A stretch of DNA of 64,000 nt from Parabacteroides chinchillae (GCF_900108035.1 NZ_FNVS01000001.1:372001-436000), one strand, 5' to 3'; shown: positions 36,201 to 44,878, numbered from the stretch's first letter. The notes: generated by a model not told the origin, from the letters alone. A program made the numbers and translations.

Positions 36201-36352
36201 GTTCTATGGGTATGACAGTAGCATGGGGTCTTTCTGTTTCTACTTTAATTACATTAATTATCGTACCGGTTGTATATGCTGTATTTGCAGGAAACGGCGT
36301 ACGTCGGCGACATAAAAAAATAGCCCGCATGTACCGTCGCGGAGAATTATAA
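33227..36352 (+). CDS. RND multidrug efflux permease (HAE1/AcrB family)
   Basis: 1041 residues with the usual twelve-helix layout: helix 1 near 13-32, two large periplasmic loops, and the central helix 4 with the proton-relay Asp pair in GMVVDDAIVV. The C-terminus ends in a short basic tail. It exports drugs, bile salts or other hydrophobic compounds using the proton gradient; specificity is not readable. It is the last structural pump gene. A strong intergenic hairpin separates it from the PG0541-type gene that follows. Confidence 0.95.
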   Translation: MSLYATAVKKPVTTALVFVAIVIFGLFSLTRLSVDLLPEIETNTIMVMTSYAGASAADIEMNVSKPLENVLNSVSDLKHIKSQSRENISVITLEFDYGTDIDVATNDVRDKLDVAEPMLPDDVDNPIIFKFGTSDIPIIILSVTAEESTNALYKILDDKVSNPLARISGVGAVSISGTPTREVQVYCDPYKLEAYGISIEGISSIIAQENRNTPGGSVDIGSNAYSLRVQGEFTDAHQMENLVIGSKDGKSIYLRDVARIEDSIEERAQETYNNGKKGGMIVIQKQSGANSVNIAKKVHQKLPEIQASLPSDVKLGVIMDTSTNILNTINSLQDTIFVTFIIVMLVVFIFLGRWRATFIIVLTIPISLIASFAYLLASGNTLNIISLSSLSIAIGMVVDDAIVVLENITTHIERGSSPKQAAVHATNEVAISVIASTLTMLAVFLPLTMVTGMAGILFKQLGWMVSIVMIVSTVAALTLTPMLSSQMLRLNLNKGRLYTLFFTPIEKALDKLDYVYSRFLYWAVRHRKTVILGAVMIFGGSMLLVPTIKTEFFPTQDNAQISVHIELPVGTRQDITRNLALQVDKLFREKYQEIKTSNFTEGQADSDNTWAQLSNNGTHIIDYYINLSSVGDRERGLVEICEGMRKDLAQFTEIKKFKVIEGGQEEGMGGQNAVDVEIYGFDFAKTDAVANDLAERMRKVKGCSQVNISREDYIPEYQVDFDREKLALNGLNITTAALALRNRINGATASKYREDGDEYDIKVRYAPEFRQKVEDIENIVIYNSAGQGIRIRDLGKVVERMTPPTIERKDRERVITVSAVVGKGAAMSDIVTAAHNELKKMDIPSDVSWQLGGTYEDQMDTFKDLTILMILIIILVFIVMAAQFESLTDPFVIMFSIPFAFTGIVLGLSITQTPLGVMALIGVIMLMGIVVKNGIVLIDYTILCRERGQSILNAVVTAGKSRLRPVLMTTLTTVLGMIPMAIGTGEGSEMWRSMGMTVAWGLSVSTLITLIIVPVVYAVFAGNGVRRRHKKIARMYRRGEL

Positions 36353-36356
36353 TACA

Positions 36357-36404
36357 AATAAGTGCCTTTTAGGATATTTTTTAATATCTTTATGGGCACT
36401 TATT
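36357..36404 (+). other. Long intergenic hairpin after the RND permease gene
   Basis: AATAAGTGCC (36357-36366) pairs perfectly with GGCACTTATT (36395-36404), and a second stem GATATT/AATATC lies in the loop. No T tract follows; the next gene starts 27 bp later. It may stabilise the pump mRNA end or attenuate the PG0541-type gene. Confidence 0.6.
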
Positions 36405-36431
36405 GCTACATACTTATTAAATAAAAAATAT

Positions 36432-36725
36432 ATGAAAGCAATATTTATATCATTCAACCAGGCTTATTACGAAATGATAGTCGCCCTTATGGACAGGAAT
36501 AACATCAAGGGATTCACTTACTGGGACGTTGTACAAGGACGCGGAAGTAAAACAGGTGAGCCACACTACGGCAATCACGCGTGGCCTACATTAAATTCTG
36601 CAATTCTTACAATGGTGGAAGATAGCAAAGTTGATCATTTCCTCGATTTGCTACATCAATTAGACCAGCAAACAGAAGCCCAAGGTTTACGTGCATTTGT
36701 CTGGAATATTGAAAAAACTATTTAG
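36432..36725 (+). CDS. PG0541-type transporter-associated small protein
   Basis: 97 residues with a compact alpha/beta (ferredoxin-like, PII-like) pattern: MKAIFISFNQAYYEMIVALM then TYWDVVQGRG and a histidine/tryptophan-rich loop (GNHAWPTLNSA). This matches the small protein encoded after RND pumps in Porphyromonas and relatives (PG0541 type). It probably binds a ligand or the pump and tunes its activity; the mechanism is not known to me. It follows the RND permease after an 80-bp gap with a strong hairpin and precedes a degenerate response regulator gene. Confidence 0.75.
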   Translation: MKAIFISFNQAYYEMIVALMDRNNIKGFTYWDVVQGRGSKTGEPHYGNHAWPTLNSAILTMVEDSKVDHFLDLLHQLDQQTEAQGLRAFVWNIEKTI

Positions 36726-36736
36726 ATAATAAAAGC

Positions 36737-37456
36737 ATGAAATCATCAGCCAATAATTGTTCCGCATCAGGTAATCCTTTAAAAATACTTGTATTTGATC
36801 AGGATAGCAATTTAGGCAGCATTCTACAAGAATGCTTGATAACGGAGAAATACGACGTTGATCTTTGTCATAAAACAGATCAGGCGAGTGCTCTATATCG
36901 TCTAAACAATTATGTAGCATGTTTAATCATTTCGCAGGATACTGTAAAGAGCTATTTTGATTTGGTCACTGATATAAAAGCAATAAATGACGCGACTTCA
37001 ATCATTTTCATCGGATATCACCCAGAAAAAGAAGAAGTGATTGCAGCCTATCATCATTATGCTGATGATTTTATACGTATGCCAATAGGTACTGATGTGA
37101 TAAAAGCACGCTTATATGCAATATTAAGGCGGACATGCAATATTAAAAGCACAACAACATGGTATTATAAGTTCGGAGCATTTACATTCGATTTACGGAA
37201 ACAAATTTTATCCGTTGGCAATAAAAGTACAAGACTCACAACAAAAGAATGCGAAATGCTACAATTACTTTGTGAAAGTGCAAACCAGCTGGTTAAGAAA
37301 GATTTCATATTAAAAATTATATGGAAAAGTGATAGTTATTTTAGTGCAAGAAGTATGGATGTTTACATTACTAAATTACGTCATTTATTAAAAGACGATC
37401 CCACTATAAGCATTATAAACGTTCATGGTAAGGGTTATAAACTAATCACAAAATAA
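36737..37456 (+). CDS. OmpR-type response regulator with degenerate receiver
   Basis: 239 residues. A receiver-like domain (about 15-130) is joined to a winged-helix DNA-binding domain (about 145-237; LTTKECEMLQLLCESANQLV and the SARSMDVYITKLRHLL recognition region). The acidic pair is kept (D21, D23), but the phospho-acceptor Asp is replaced by Ser 66 (ACLIIS), the Thr/Ser switch position by Gly 93 and the Lys by Met 115. It is probably not phosphorylated. There is no histidine kinase gene nearby. It lies 11 bp after the PG0541-type gene. Confidence 0.85.
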   Translation: MKSSANNCSASGNPLKILVFDQDSNLGSILQECLITEKYDVDLCHKTDQASALYRLNNYVACLIISQDTVKSYFDLVTDIKAINDATSIIFIGYHPEKEEVIAAYHHYADDFIRMPIGTDVIKARLYAILRRTCNIKSTTTWYYKFGAFTFDLRKQILSVGNKSTRLTTKECEMLQLLCESANQLVKKDFILKIIWKSDSYFSARSMDVYITKLRHLLKDDPTISIINVHGKGYKLITK

Positions 37457-37485
37457 TCTGAAACATAAACCATCATATAAATAAA

Positions 37486-38709
37486 ATGGACAAATCAATA
37501 CTATTCACACCAAGTAAGATAGGGCCTCTTACATTAAGAAATCGCACAATACGTGCTGCAGCTTTCGAAAGTATGGCTCCGGGCAATGCTCCTTCCGAAA
37601 TGCTTTATAATTATCATAAATCAGTTGCAGCAGGAGGTATAGGTATGACTACTTTAGCTTATGCGGCAGTAACGCAAAGCGGCTTATCATTTGAGCGTCA
37701 ACTTTGGCTACGACCTGAAATTATACCCGGCATACGTTATATTACTGATTCTATCCATAAAGAAGGAGCAGCTGCTTCCATCCAGTTAGGACATTGCGGA
37801 AACATGTCCCATAGAAACATTTGTGGGTGCACGCCGATGTCAGCCTCCAGTGGTTTCAATATTTATTCGCCAACCCTGGTTCGAAAGATGAGGCAATCTG
37901 AAATAACAGCCATTGCCAAAGCATACGGGCAAGCTGTCAAGCTCGCCAAAGAGGCAGGCATGGACGCTGTGGAAATACACGCGGGACACGGTTATCTGAT
38001 CAGCCAGTTTTTATCGCCCTACACAAACCATAGGAAAGACGAATATGGAGGAAGCTTGGAAAACCGCATGCGTTTTATGAAAATGTGTATGGAAGAGGTT
38101 ATGAGTGCAGCCGGTTCTGATATAGCTGTTTTAGTAAAAATGAATATGCGGGATGGGTTTAAAGGAGGTATGGAACTTGATGAGTCATTGGAAGTGGCCC
38201 GTACCCTACAAAATGAATGCGGGGCACAAGCTTTGATTCTTAGCGGCGGATTTGTAAGCAAAGCCCCCATGTACGTAATGCGGGGAGCAATGCCTTTAAA
38301 AACTCTTACCTATTATATGCCTAATGGATGGCTTCCTCTTGGCGTAAAAATCGGAGGACGTTTTATGATACCCTCTCTACCTTTCAAGGAGGCTTATTTT
38401 TTAGAAGATGCTTTAAAATTCAGGGCTGCACTAAAGTTACCCTTAGTTTATGTTGGCGGATTAGTCTCCAGAGACAAAATCGACGAAGTTTTAAATCATG
38501 GCTTTGAATTTGTAAGCATGGCACGGGCGTTAATTAATGAACCTGGTTTTGTCAACCGCATGAAGGAAGATGAACATGCCCGTTGCGACTGCGGACATAG
38601 TAACTATTGCATTGGCCGCATGTACTCAACAGAAATGGCATGCCATAAACACATACAAAATTTACCGGCAAAACTCATTAAAGAAATAAAACAATTGGAG
38701 TATAAGTGA
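37486..38709 (+). CDS. NADH:flavin oxidoreductase, Old Yellow Enzyme family
   Basis: 407 residues of the FMN-binding TIM barrel type. Visible are FTPSKIGPLTLRNRTIRAA at the start, the active-site H-x-G-H region (VEIHAGHGYLISQFLSP) and a flavin-binding GFEFVSMARALINEP segment near the C-terminus. A C-terminal cysteine group (CDCGHSNYC) is unusual for plain OYEs and recalls the Fe-S linked 2,4-dienoyl-CoA reductase group, though too short for that domain. It reduces activated C=C bonds with NAD(P)H. The stop overlaps the SDR start (TGATG). Confidence 0.87.
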   Translation: MDKSILFTPSKIGPLTLRNRTIRAAAFESMAPGNAPSEMLYNYHKSVAAGGIGMTTLAYAAVTQSGLSFERQLWLRPEIIPGIRYITDSIHKEGAAASIQLGHCGNMSHRNICGCTPMSASSGFNIYSPTLVRKMRQSEITAIAKAYGQAVKLAKEAGMDAVEIHAGHGYLISQFLSPYTNHRKDEYGGSLENRMRFMKMCMEEVMSAAGSDIAVLVKMNMRDGFKGGMELDESLEVARTLQNECGAQALILSGGFVSKAPMYVMRGAMPLKTLTYYMPNGWLPLGVKIGGRFMIPSLPFKEAYFLEDALKFRAALKLPLVYVGGLVSRDKIDEVLNHGFEFVSMARALINEPGFVNRMKEDEHARCDCGHSNYCIGRMYSTEMACHKHIQNLPAKLIKEIKQLEYK

Positions 38710-39500
38710 TGGAAAACAGATGGGCTTTAATAACCGGAGCCAGTTCCGGTATAGGATATGCTTATGCTGAAGAACTGGCATCCCGCAAATATAATCTTGT
38801 TATTGTCAGCAATGAAGAGCAAATTATACAAGAAAAGGGAAATATTCTTGCCGAAAAATATTCAATCAAGGTATTCTCTTTATACATAGATTTAGCAGAA
38901 CCTGATGCTGCAAAAAATTTATATAATGCTTGCTGTCAAAAAAAAATTCAGATAGATATATTGATAAATAATGCAGGAATGTTCTATTTCAAGGAGTTTA
39001 CTGATGAAAAAGCAGAGCTGACTGAAAAAATGCTTTATTTACATATCACTACCCCCACCCAGTTATGCTATTATTTCGGCAAAGAAATGAAAAAACGCAA
39101 ATATGGATTTATACTTAACATGTCTTCCATGTCTGCGTGGTTACCTTATCCGGGAATTGCCCTCTATGCCTCTACCAAGCGTTACCTAAAAAGCTTTTCA
39201 AAAGCACTGCGTTCCGAGCTATATGATTATAATGTGAGTGTCACTGTACTCTGTCCGGGTGCGGTATGTACAAATCTGTATAATTTAAGTGATCATCTCA
39301 AGATCCTTGCCATTAACCTGGGTATCATGATGAGAGCCGAAACACTTGCATATAAAGGAGTAAACGCACTTTTACACCGTAAAGCAATGCTCATGCCTGG
39401 TATATTAAACAAAATAGTTCTTCCTCTTATCCTGTTATTACCTGCAGGATTTATAAGATGGTGTATGCGAAAAAGCAAATTATTACCGACAACTGATTAA
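38709..39500 (+). CDS. Short-chain dehydrogenase/reductase
   Basis: 263 residues from the ATG at 38709, which overlaps the stop of the OYE gene by one base; a GTG at 38706 is also possible. The NAD(P) loop TGASSGIGYAYAEEL is near the N-terminus, the structural NNAG is in the middle, and the catalytic Ser, Tyr and Lys lie in MSSMSAWLPYPGIALYASTK. A hydrophobic C-terminal tail (about 235-253) suggests membrane contact. Coupled translation implies it acts in one pathway with the OYE; the substrate is unknown. Confidence 0.9.
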   Translation: MENRWALITGASSGIGYAYAEELASRKYNLVIVSNEEQIIQEKGNILAEKYSIKVFSLYIDLAEPDAAKNLYNACCQKKIQIDILINNAGMFYFKEFTDEKAELTEKMLYLHITTPTQLCYYFGKEMKKRKYGFILNMSSMSAWLPYPGIALYASTKRYLKSFSKALRSELYDYNVSVTVLCPGAVCTNLYNLSDHLKILAINLGIMMRAETLAYKGVNALLHRKAMLMPGILNKIVLPLILLLPAGFIRWCMRKSKLLPTTD

Positions 39501-39517
39501 AAAGGATAATAAAATAC

Positions 39518-39547
39518 TTGCCGGATAAAAGAAAAAGCATACCTTTG
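39518..39547 (+). promoter_or_regulatory. Promoter of the L25 gene
   Basis: TTG (39518-39520), a 19-bp spacer and TACCTTTG (39540-39547) form a consensus promoter 87 bp before the ATG. Confidence 0.75.
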
Positions 39548-39550
39548 CAT

Positions 39551-39595
39551 CGCTTTTTCAGTCCACGCATCGTGTGATGGAAAAATTAGAAAGCG
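39551..39595 (+). promoter_or_regulatory. Possible structured leader of the L25 gene
   Basis: Just after the promoter, CGCTTT (39551-39556) pairs with AAAGCG (39590-39595), and an apical CATC-GTGT-GATG hairpin lies inside (39568-39579). It could be a ribosomal-protein autoregulatory leader. Evidence is base pairing only. Confidence 0.4.
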
Positions 39596-39634
39596 AAAAC
39601 ATCTAATTTTGAGTAACACAAATCAAAAAAGAAA

Positions 39635-40225
39635 ATGAAAACATTTCAATTAGAAGGAAAATCAAGAGAAATTGCAGCAGCTTCTGCAGATCAGAAAAGA
39701 GCATTGAAAGCTCTGCGTTCAAACAATCAAATTCCTGCTGTTTTATACGGTGGTGAAAAAGTAGTTCACTTTTATGTAAGTCTGGATGCTGTTCGCAATC
39801 TGATTTATACTCCGGATATCTTCATTATAGATTTAACAATCAACGGTAAGGCAACAAAAGCAATTGTTAAAGATTTACAGTTCCACCCGGTAAGCGATGC
39901 AATTCTTCACATTGACTTTTTAGAAGTTAACGAAAAGCATCCTGTAGTAATAGAAGTTCCTGTTACTTTGGAAGGCCATGCCGAAGGTGTTAAAGCCGGT
40001 GGTAAGCTAATTCTGCAGATGAGAAAACTAAAAGTTAAAGCTCTTTACAACCAGATTCCTGAAAAACTAGTTATCAACGTAGACAATTTAGGTCTTGGAA
40101 AGACTATGCAGGTAGGTGCATTGCATTTCGAAGGTCTTGAATTAATGAATGCTAAGAATTCTGTTGTTTGCGCTGTTCAGTTAACACGTGCAGCTCGTGG
40201 TGCTCAGGCAACTGCTGGTAAATAA
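39635..40225 (+). CDS. rplY: 50S ribosomal protein L25 (Ctc type)
   Basis: 196 residues. The N-terminal L25 domain (about 3-95) contains RGNNQIPAVLYGG-like sequence (here RSNNQIPAVLYGG), and a C-terminal TL5 beta domain runs to about 185, so this is the long Ctc type. It binds 5S rRNA in the large ribosomal subunit. It has its own promoter and a structured leader; a terminator follows at 40259. The order L25, Pth, Hsp15-like is shared by many Bacteroidetes. Confidence 0.95.
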   Translation: MKTFQLEGKSREIAAASADQKRALKALRSNNQIPAVLYGGEKVVHFYVSLDAVRNLIYTPDIFIIDLTINGKATKAIVKDLQFHPVSDAILHIDFLEVNEKHPVVIEVPVTLEGHAEGVKAGGKLILQMRKLKVKALYNQIPEKLVINVDNLGLGKTMQVGALHFEGLELMNAKNSVVCAVQLTRAARGAQATAGK

Positions 40226-40258
40226 GATTCTTACTTAGAAAATATTTTCTATAAATAA

Positions 40259-40293
40259 GAAGGGGGCTTTATTCGTAAGAATAGTCCCCTTTC
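40259..40293 (+). terminator. Terminator after the L25 gene
   Basis: A GGGG/CCCC outer stem and an ATTC-GTAA-GAAT apical stem with a small internal loop are followed by TTTCATT. Confidence 0.75.
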
Positions 40294-40317
40294 ATTATAT
40301 ATATAAACCATAAAACA

Positions 40318-40884
40318 ATGAAATATCTGATAACGGGACTTGGTAATATTGGTTCCGAATATTGGGGAACCCGGCACAATATCGGTTTCCGGGTAGTAAA
40401 CAAATTGGTTGAAGATGCCGGTGCATTATTCAATGAAGAACGTTACGGGGCTATTGCCCGTATGCGCGTAAAAAATTGCGAACTAATTGTTCTAAAGCCA
40501 AACACATTCATGAATCTCAGCGGGAACGCTGTACGATACTGGCTTCAAAAAGAAAATATTCCTGTTGAAAATCTATTAGTCATAGTAGACGATCTTGCTT
40601 TACCATTCGGGACTCTCCGTTTAAAGCCTAAAGGTAGTGACGCCGGTCATAACGGTCTGAAAAATATAGCTCAGATACTTAACACTCAGGAATATTGCAG
40701 GCTTCGTTTCGGCATAGACAGCAACTTTCCTCGTGGAGGTCAAATAGACTATGTGCTTGGACAATTTACGCCCGAAGAACTAGAGTACATGCCCGAAAAA
40801 CTGGAACGCGCATCAGAAATGATAAAAAGCTTTTGTCTTTCCGGTGTTCAAAACACAATGAATCAGTATAATAACAAACAATAA
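40318..40884 (+). CDS. pth: Peptidyl-tRNA hydrolase
   Basis: 188 residues. The family motifs are present: [18 protein letters not shown] with catalytic His (HNIGF) near the N-terminus, [11 protein letters not shown], the VDDLALPFG segment with the catalytic Asp, and [12 protein letters not shown]. It cleaves peptidyl-tRNA released from stalled ribosomes. It lies after the L25 terminator and 2 bp before the Hsp15-like gene, so those two are co-transcribed. Confidence 0.97.
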   Translation: MKYLITGLGNIGSEYWGTRHNIGFRVVNKLVEDAGALFNEERYGAIARMRVKNCELIVLKPNTFMNLSGNAVRYWLQKENIPVENLLVIVDDLALPFGTLRLKPKGSDAGHNGLKNIAQILNTQEYCRLRFGIDSNFPRGGQIDYVLGQFTPEELEYMPEKLERASEMIKSFCLSGVQNTMNQYNNKQ

Positions 40885-40886
40885 TC

Positions 40887-41321
40887 ATGAACGAAGTACG
40901 TATAGATAAATGGATGTGGGCAACCCGCATATTCAAAACCCGTACTATTGCAGCCGAAGCTTGTAAAAAAAACAGGGTAATGGTTGGCGGGGTTAATGTA
41001 AAGCCCTCTCGTATGATTAAGGTAGGAGATATTATTCAAGTACGTAAACCACCTATCACTTTTTCATTCAAAGTATTGGCTTTGGCCCAAAACCGTATGG
41101 GAGCAAAATTAGTTCCCGGTTTCATGGAAAACGTAACAACTCCCGATCAATACGAAATATTAGAAATGAACCGGATATCAGGTTTTGTTAACCGTGCAAA
41201 AGGATTGGGTCGCCCAACCAAGAAAGACCGTCGTGAATTAGAACAATTTACGGAACCCGACTTTCTTGATGATGGCTTTGATTTTGAGTTTGATTTTAAT
41301 TCAGAAGATGAGGATAAATAA
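40887..41321 (+). CDS. S4-domain RNA-binding protein, Hsp15-like
   Basis: 144 residues. The S4 fold (about 4-65) begins RIDKWMWATRIFKTRTIAAEAC and contains VMVGGVNVKPSRMIKVGD. A basic stretch (RAKGLGRPTKKDRRELEQF) follows, with an acidic tail of Asp/Glu/Phe. Hsp15 relatives bind free 50S subunits carrying peptidyl-tRNA, which fits its position 2 bp after pth. The acidic tail is an addition of this lineage. Confidence 0.92.
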   Translation: MNEVRIDKWMWATRIFKTRTIAAEACKKNRVMVGGVNVKPSRMIKVGDIIQVRKPPITFSFKVLALAQNRMGAKLVPGFMENVTTPDQYEILEMNRISGFVNRAKGLGRPTKKDRRELEQFTEPDFLDDGFDFEFDFNSEDEDK

Positions 41322-41347
41322 CAGGCATTTGAAAAAACAAATACCTG

Positions 41348-41824
41348 TTATTTATCCTGCTTTTCTTCAGACAATAAACAACCCTCATCATTCCAGGTTC
41401 GCCAGATTCCGGATTTCTTACCTTTTATATAAAACATCTCAAACTTCAGGATACCTTTGTCATTCCAGATTCGCCACGGACCATCTTTTTGGCCGTCGTG
41501 ATAAGTAGCTAATGCTATTAAATTTCCTTCTTCATTATATGTACGCCATTCCCCATGAAACTGTCCTTTATAATAAGCGCGTATTTCCGCTGTTTTTCCA
41601 TCAGGATAATAAATGACATAAGTACCTTCCGGTCGTCCCGCCTGTAAGTACAATTCCATTTTAAGCATACCGTCATCATAAAATTCGGTATAACGCCCCG
41701 TATAAAGCTTTATTAATGACTCATCCGTATAATACTGCCCTTCACTCAATACCAAATCCTGAGCCAGGCAGGTAGATGCTGACATTATTGAAAACAGTGC
41801 AACAGGAAATGCTTTCTTTATCAT
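41348..41824 (-). CDS. Exported YwqK-type protein with MORN-like repeats
   Basis: I start at the ATG at 41824 (158 residues), because it opens a clear signal peptide (MIKKAFPVALFSIMSASTCLAQ); the longer frame to 41899 runs through the TACTTTTG promoter box at 41853-41860. Repeats of the kind ...G...GEWRTYNEEGNLIALATY and GPWRIWNDKGILKFE are MORN-like. The family is annotated as a toxin-antitoxin YwqK antitoxin, but an antitoxin role is unsupported here. It is convergent with the Hsp15-like gene (27 bp apart). Confidence 0.83.
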   Translation of the reverse strand: MIKKAFPVALFSIMSASTCLAQDLVLSEGQYYTDESLIKLYTGRYTEFYDDGMLKMELYLQAGRPEGTYVIYYPDGKTAEIRAYYKGQFHGEWRTYNEEGNLIALATYHDGQKDGPWRIWNDKGILKFEMFYIKGKKSGIWRTWNDEGCLLSEEKQDK

Positions 41825-42046
41825 AAGAATTTTTCTAAAATTAATATGTGCGCAAAAGTAGCCCTGCCTTATTTCAAAACCATTGTAAACAAATGACAAT
41901 CATATGTCATATGCCCCTTCTGGCATACCAGTTAAAGTTGTCATTCTTTTGAAACAGACTTGTAAAAAATTCGTTTGACAACTGTCGCAACCTCGTAATA
42001 TACCTGTTCGATCTTTGCAGCACAATTATATAAAGAAAGAAAACGT

Positions 42047-44878
42047 ATGAAAAGTATCTACAAAAAGATTTATTTCTTTTTATTTTTATTACTCTTCTCT
42101 AACTTTACGGGACTAGCAGACAATAGCAATGGTTCTATAACTGGTACTATTATTGACAAAACATCCAAAGAGCCTTTAATGGGTGCTACCATACAATTAG
42201 AAGGTACCAGTATAGGAACTGTAACCGATCTGGATGGAAACTTTGTCATTCTCGATATAAATCCGGGAATATATACAATCAACATTAAATATATATCCTA
42301 TACTCCTGTCAAATTAAGTAATGTTACGGTAACTAAAGGACAAAGAACCGTGCTGAATACAGAAATGGTAGAAGCCAGTCTGGCTCTTGAAGGGGTTACA
42401 GTTATTGCCCATGTAAAGCAAAATACGGATCTGGCTATGCTAAAAGCCACAAAAGCTAGTCTTTTGGTTCAATCTGGTATATCAGCACAACAAATTATCC
42501 GAACTCAAGACCGCGATGCCTCAGAGGTAATCAGACGTATTCCCGGAATCTCTATTATTGACGGAAAATTCGTAATGGTACGAGGGCTGGCACAACGTTA
42601 CAATAATGTATGGATCAACAACAGTGCCGTACCTAGTTCGGAAGCAGATGCACGCGCTTTCTCTTTCGACATCATTCCTAGTTCTCAAATAGATAACATG
42701 GTAGTGGTAAAAAGCCCGGCACCTGAAATTCCGGCTGATTTCTCTGGAGGATTTATTAAAATAAATACGAAAGATGTTCCTGGCAAAAATGGTTTTTCTG
42801 TCTCCGTAGGAGGAAGCATGAATGACCAGACACATTTCAGAGATTTTCTGTATAGTCCGGGAAGTGCAACAGATTTCTTAGGTTTTGATGGCGGATTACG
42901 CAAACTGGAAGGTTTCTATACAAATCGTTTGGACAACAATAACAAAACAGCAGTAGAGCATATCACTCGTAACGGATTCAATAACAACTGGAGCGTTAAA
43001 ACCAAGACTCCCATTGCCGATTTACGACTAAACGCATCTTTTAACCACAAATTCGATCTGGGAAACGGCAAGAATTTTGCCATTATTAGTGCTATTAACT
43101 ACACTAACGCCTATAAGACACAAAATGACATGTTGAATGCCCGTTATAGTCTATACGATGTTGACAAAGACCAACCTGACTATAAAAACAAATATACTGA
43201 TAATGTTTATAGCAATGACATTCGCCTCGGAGGGATGATAAACTTCACTTATATGCCCAACGACCACGACAAGTACGAATTCAAGAATATTATAAATCAA
43301 CTGGGACAAAGCCGGTACACCACCAGAAACGGTATTCTGTTCAACAGCGGACAATATATCCAAAAACAAGAAGAATATTTCTATAGCAGCCGCACAACCT
43401 ATAACGGCCAATTCACAGGCACACACAATCACGATAAATCCAAAACAGATTGGAGTATAGGCTATGCTTATGCCAATAAGAATCAACCGGACCGCCGCAT
43501 TATTAACCGCGAAGAAAACGGTTTTGCCGGTGATCCCCACGAAGGCGAAATGCGCATAGACCAGAATGAAATAAAACGCTTCTTCTACAGACTAGATGAA
43601 AATATCGGATCGGCAACTGTCAATTACCAACGTGAAATTCAGATTGGGAATCTTCAACCTACACTAAAAGCCGGAGCTTATACAGAATATCGTCATCGCG
43701 AATACAACAACCGTGCTTTTTACTACCGATGGAATAACCAGAATTTGCCATCCGGATTCGAATATATGGATGTTATCGATGAAATACTAATCCCCGACAA
43801 CTTTGGTACAAACAAAGTTTATATCTACGAAGATACCGACAATCGTAACAGTTACAAAGGCAGTAATATTCTCGCCGCCGGCTATCTGGGAATTAACATA
43901 CCTGTCAATAAACTGGATATTTATGCCGGTGTCCGGTATGAATACAATAATATGAAACTAACCAGTTATACAACAATCAAAGACTGGAAAACCAAAGAAT
44001 ATAAATATCCGAGTAATCATCTGTTCCCATCGCTGAACACAAGCTACAAATTCAATGAGCAAAACCAACTGCGCCTGGCATATGGTATGTCAGTAAACCG
44101 CCCCGAATTCCGAGAGGTGTCTAACTCTGTATATTATGATTTCGACCTTTTCAGCAGTGTAATGGGTAATCCGGATCTGAAACCTGCTTACATACAAAAT
44201 GCAGATATTCGCTATGAGTATTATCCGGCAGCCAGCGAAGTAATTTCCGTTGCTCTTTTTTATAAGCGTTTCGACAATCCGATCGAATGGACATACATAG
44301 ATAATGGCGGTAGCTACACCTACACCTATGTCAATGCCAAAAGCGCCAACAATTACGGAATAGAAGTTGAGATCAAAAAAAATCTGGATTTCTTAGGTCT
44401 GAAAAATTTCAGTTGGAATTTCAACGGAGCTTATATTAAAAGCAATGTACAATTCGAAAAAAAGAGTCAAGATAAAAACCGTGCTATGCAAGGACAATCT
44501 CCTTACATCATGAATACCGGATTTTTTTATCAAAACGAACAATATGACATTAATGCCAGCATACTTTACAACCGGATCGGAAAACGTATCATGGAAGTAG
44601 GCAATGCCGACATGACAGAGGACGGCTCCATTAACAATGATTTCCCCGACACATACGAACTGGCCCGGAATACAATAGATATTAATTTCAGTAAGAAATT
44701 TGCCAAGAGATGGGAAGTTAAAGCCAGCATCCGCAATCTTCTGGGAGAAAAAGTGACATTTGTCCAATATCCTAAGTTCTTCGATAAAAACAATATACTT
44801 CAAGAACGCACACAAATCACAAAACAGTACAAGCCGGGAAAAAACTTCTTTCTTACACTGAGCTATAGCTTATTATAA
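42047..44878 (+). CDS. TonB-dependent receptor with carboxypeptidase-like N-terminal domain
   Basis: 943 residues. The signal peptide ends near 25. A carboxypeptidase-regulatory-like beta domain spans about 30-110 (SGTIIDKTSKEPLMGATIQL-like), the plug follows (about 140-245; VIRRIPGISIIDGKFVMVRG) and a 22-strand barrel fills the rest, ending in an aromatic C-terminus (FFLTLSYSLL). It imports a substrate across the outer membrane using TonB energy. A beta-helix surface lipoprotein gene follows 45 bp later, so the pair is probably an uptake unit. The substrate is unknown; I see no riboswitch upstream. Confidence 0.9.
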   Translation: MKSIYKKIYFFLFLLLFSNFTGLADNSNGSITGTIIDKTSKEPLMGATIQLEGTSIGTVTDLDGNFVILDINPGIYTINIKYISYTPVKLSNVTVTKGQRTVLNTEMVEASLALEGVTVIAHVKQNTDLAMLKATKASLLVQSGISAQQIIRTQDRDASEVIRRIPGISIIDGKFVMVRGLAQRYNNVWINNSAVPSSEADARAFSFDIIPSSQIDNMVVVKSPAPEIPADFSGGFIKINTKDVPGKNGFSVSVGGSMNDQTHFRDFLYSPGSATDFLGFDGGLRKLEGFYTNRLDNNNKTAVEHITRNGFNNNWSVKTKTPIADLRLNASFNHKFDLGNGKNFAIISAINYTNAYKTQNDMLNARYSLYDVDKDQPDYKNKYTDNVYSNDIRLGGMINFTYMPNDHDKYEFKNIINQLGQSRYTTRNGILFNSGQYIQKQEEYFYSSRTTYNGQFTGTHNHDKSKTDWSIGYAYANKNQPDRRIINREENGFAGDPHEGEMRIDQNEIKRFFYRLDENIGSATVNYQREIQIGNLQPTLKAGAYTEYRHREYNNRAFYYRWNNQNLPSGFEYMDVIDEILIPDNFGTNKVYIYEDTDNRNSYKGSNILAAGYLGINIPVNKLDIYAGVRYEYNNMKLTSYTTIKDWKTKEYKYPSNHLFPSLNTSYKFNEQNQLRLAYGMSVNRPEFREVSNSVYYDFDLFSSVMGNPDLKPAYIQNADIRYEYYPAASEVISVALFYKRFDNPIEWTYIDNGGSYTYTYVNAKSANNYGIEVEIKKNLDFLGLKNFSWNFNGAYIKSNVQFEKKSQDKNRAMQGQSPYIMNTGFFYQNEQYDINASILYNRIGKRIMEVGNADMTEDGSINNDFPDTYELARNTIDINFSKKFAKRWEVKASIRNLLGEKVTFVQYPKFFDKNNILQERTQITKQYKPGKNFFLTLSYSLL

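Noticed and set aside
41900-42046. Riboswitch upstream of the TonB receptor
   Set aside because: The gap is too short and has only a small TATGCC/GGCATA hairpin; no cobalamin or other riboswitch core is visible.
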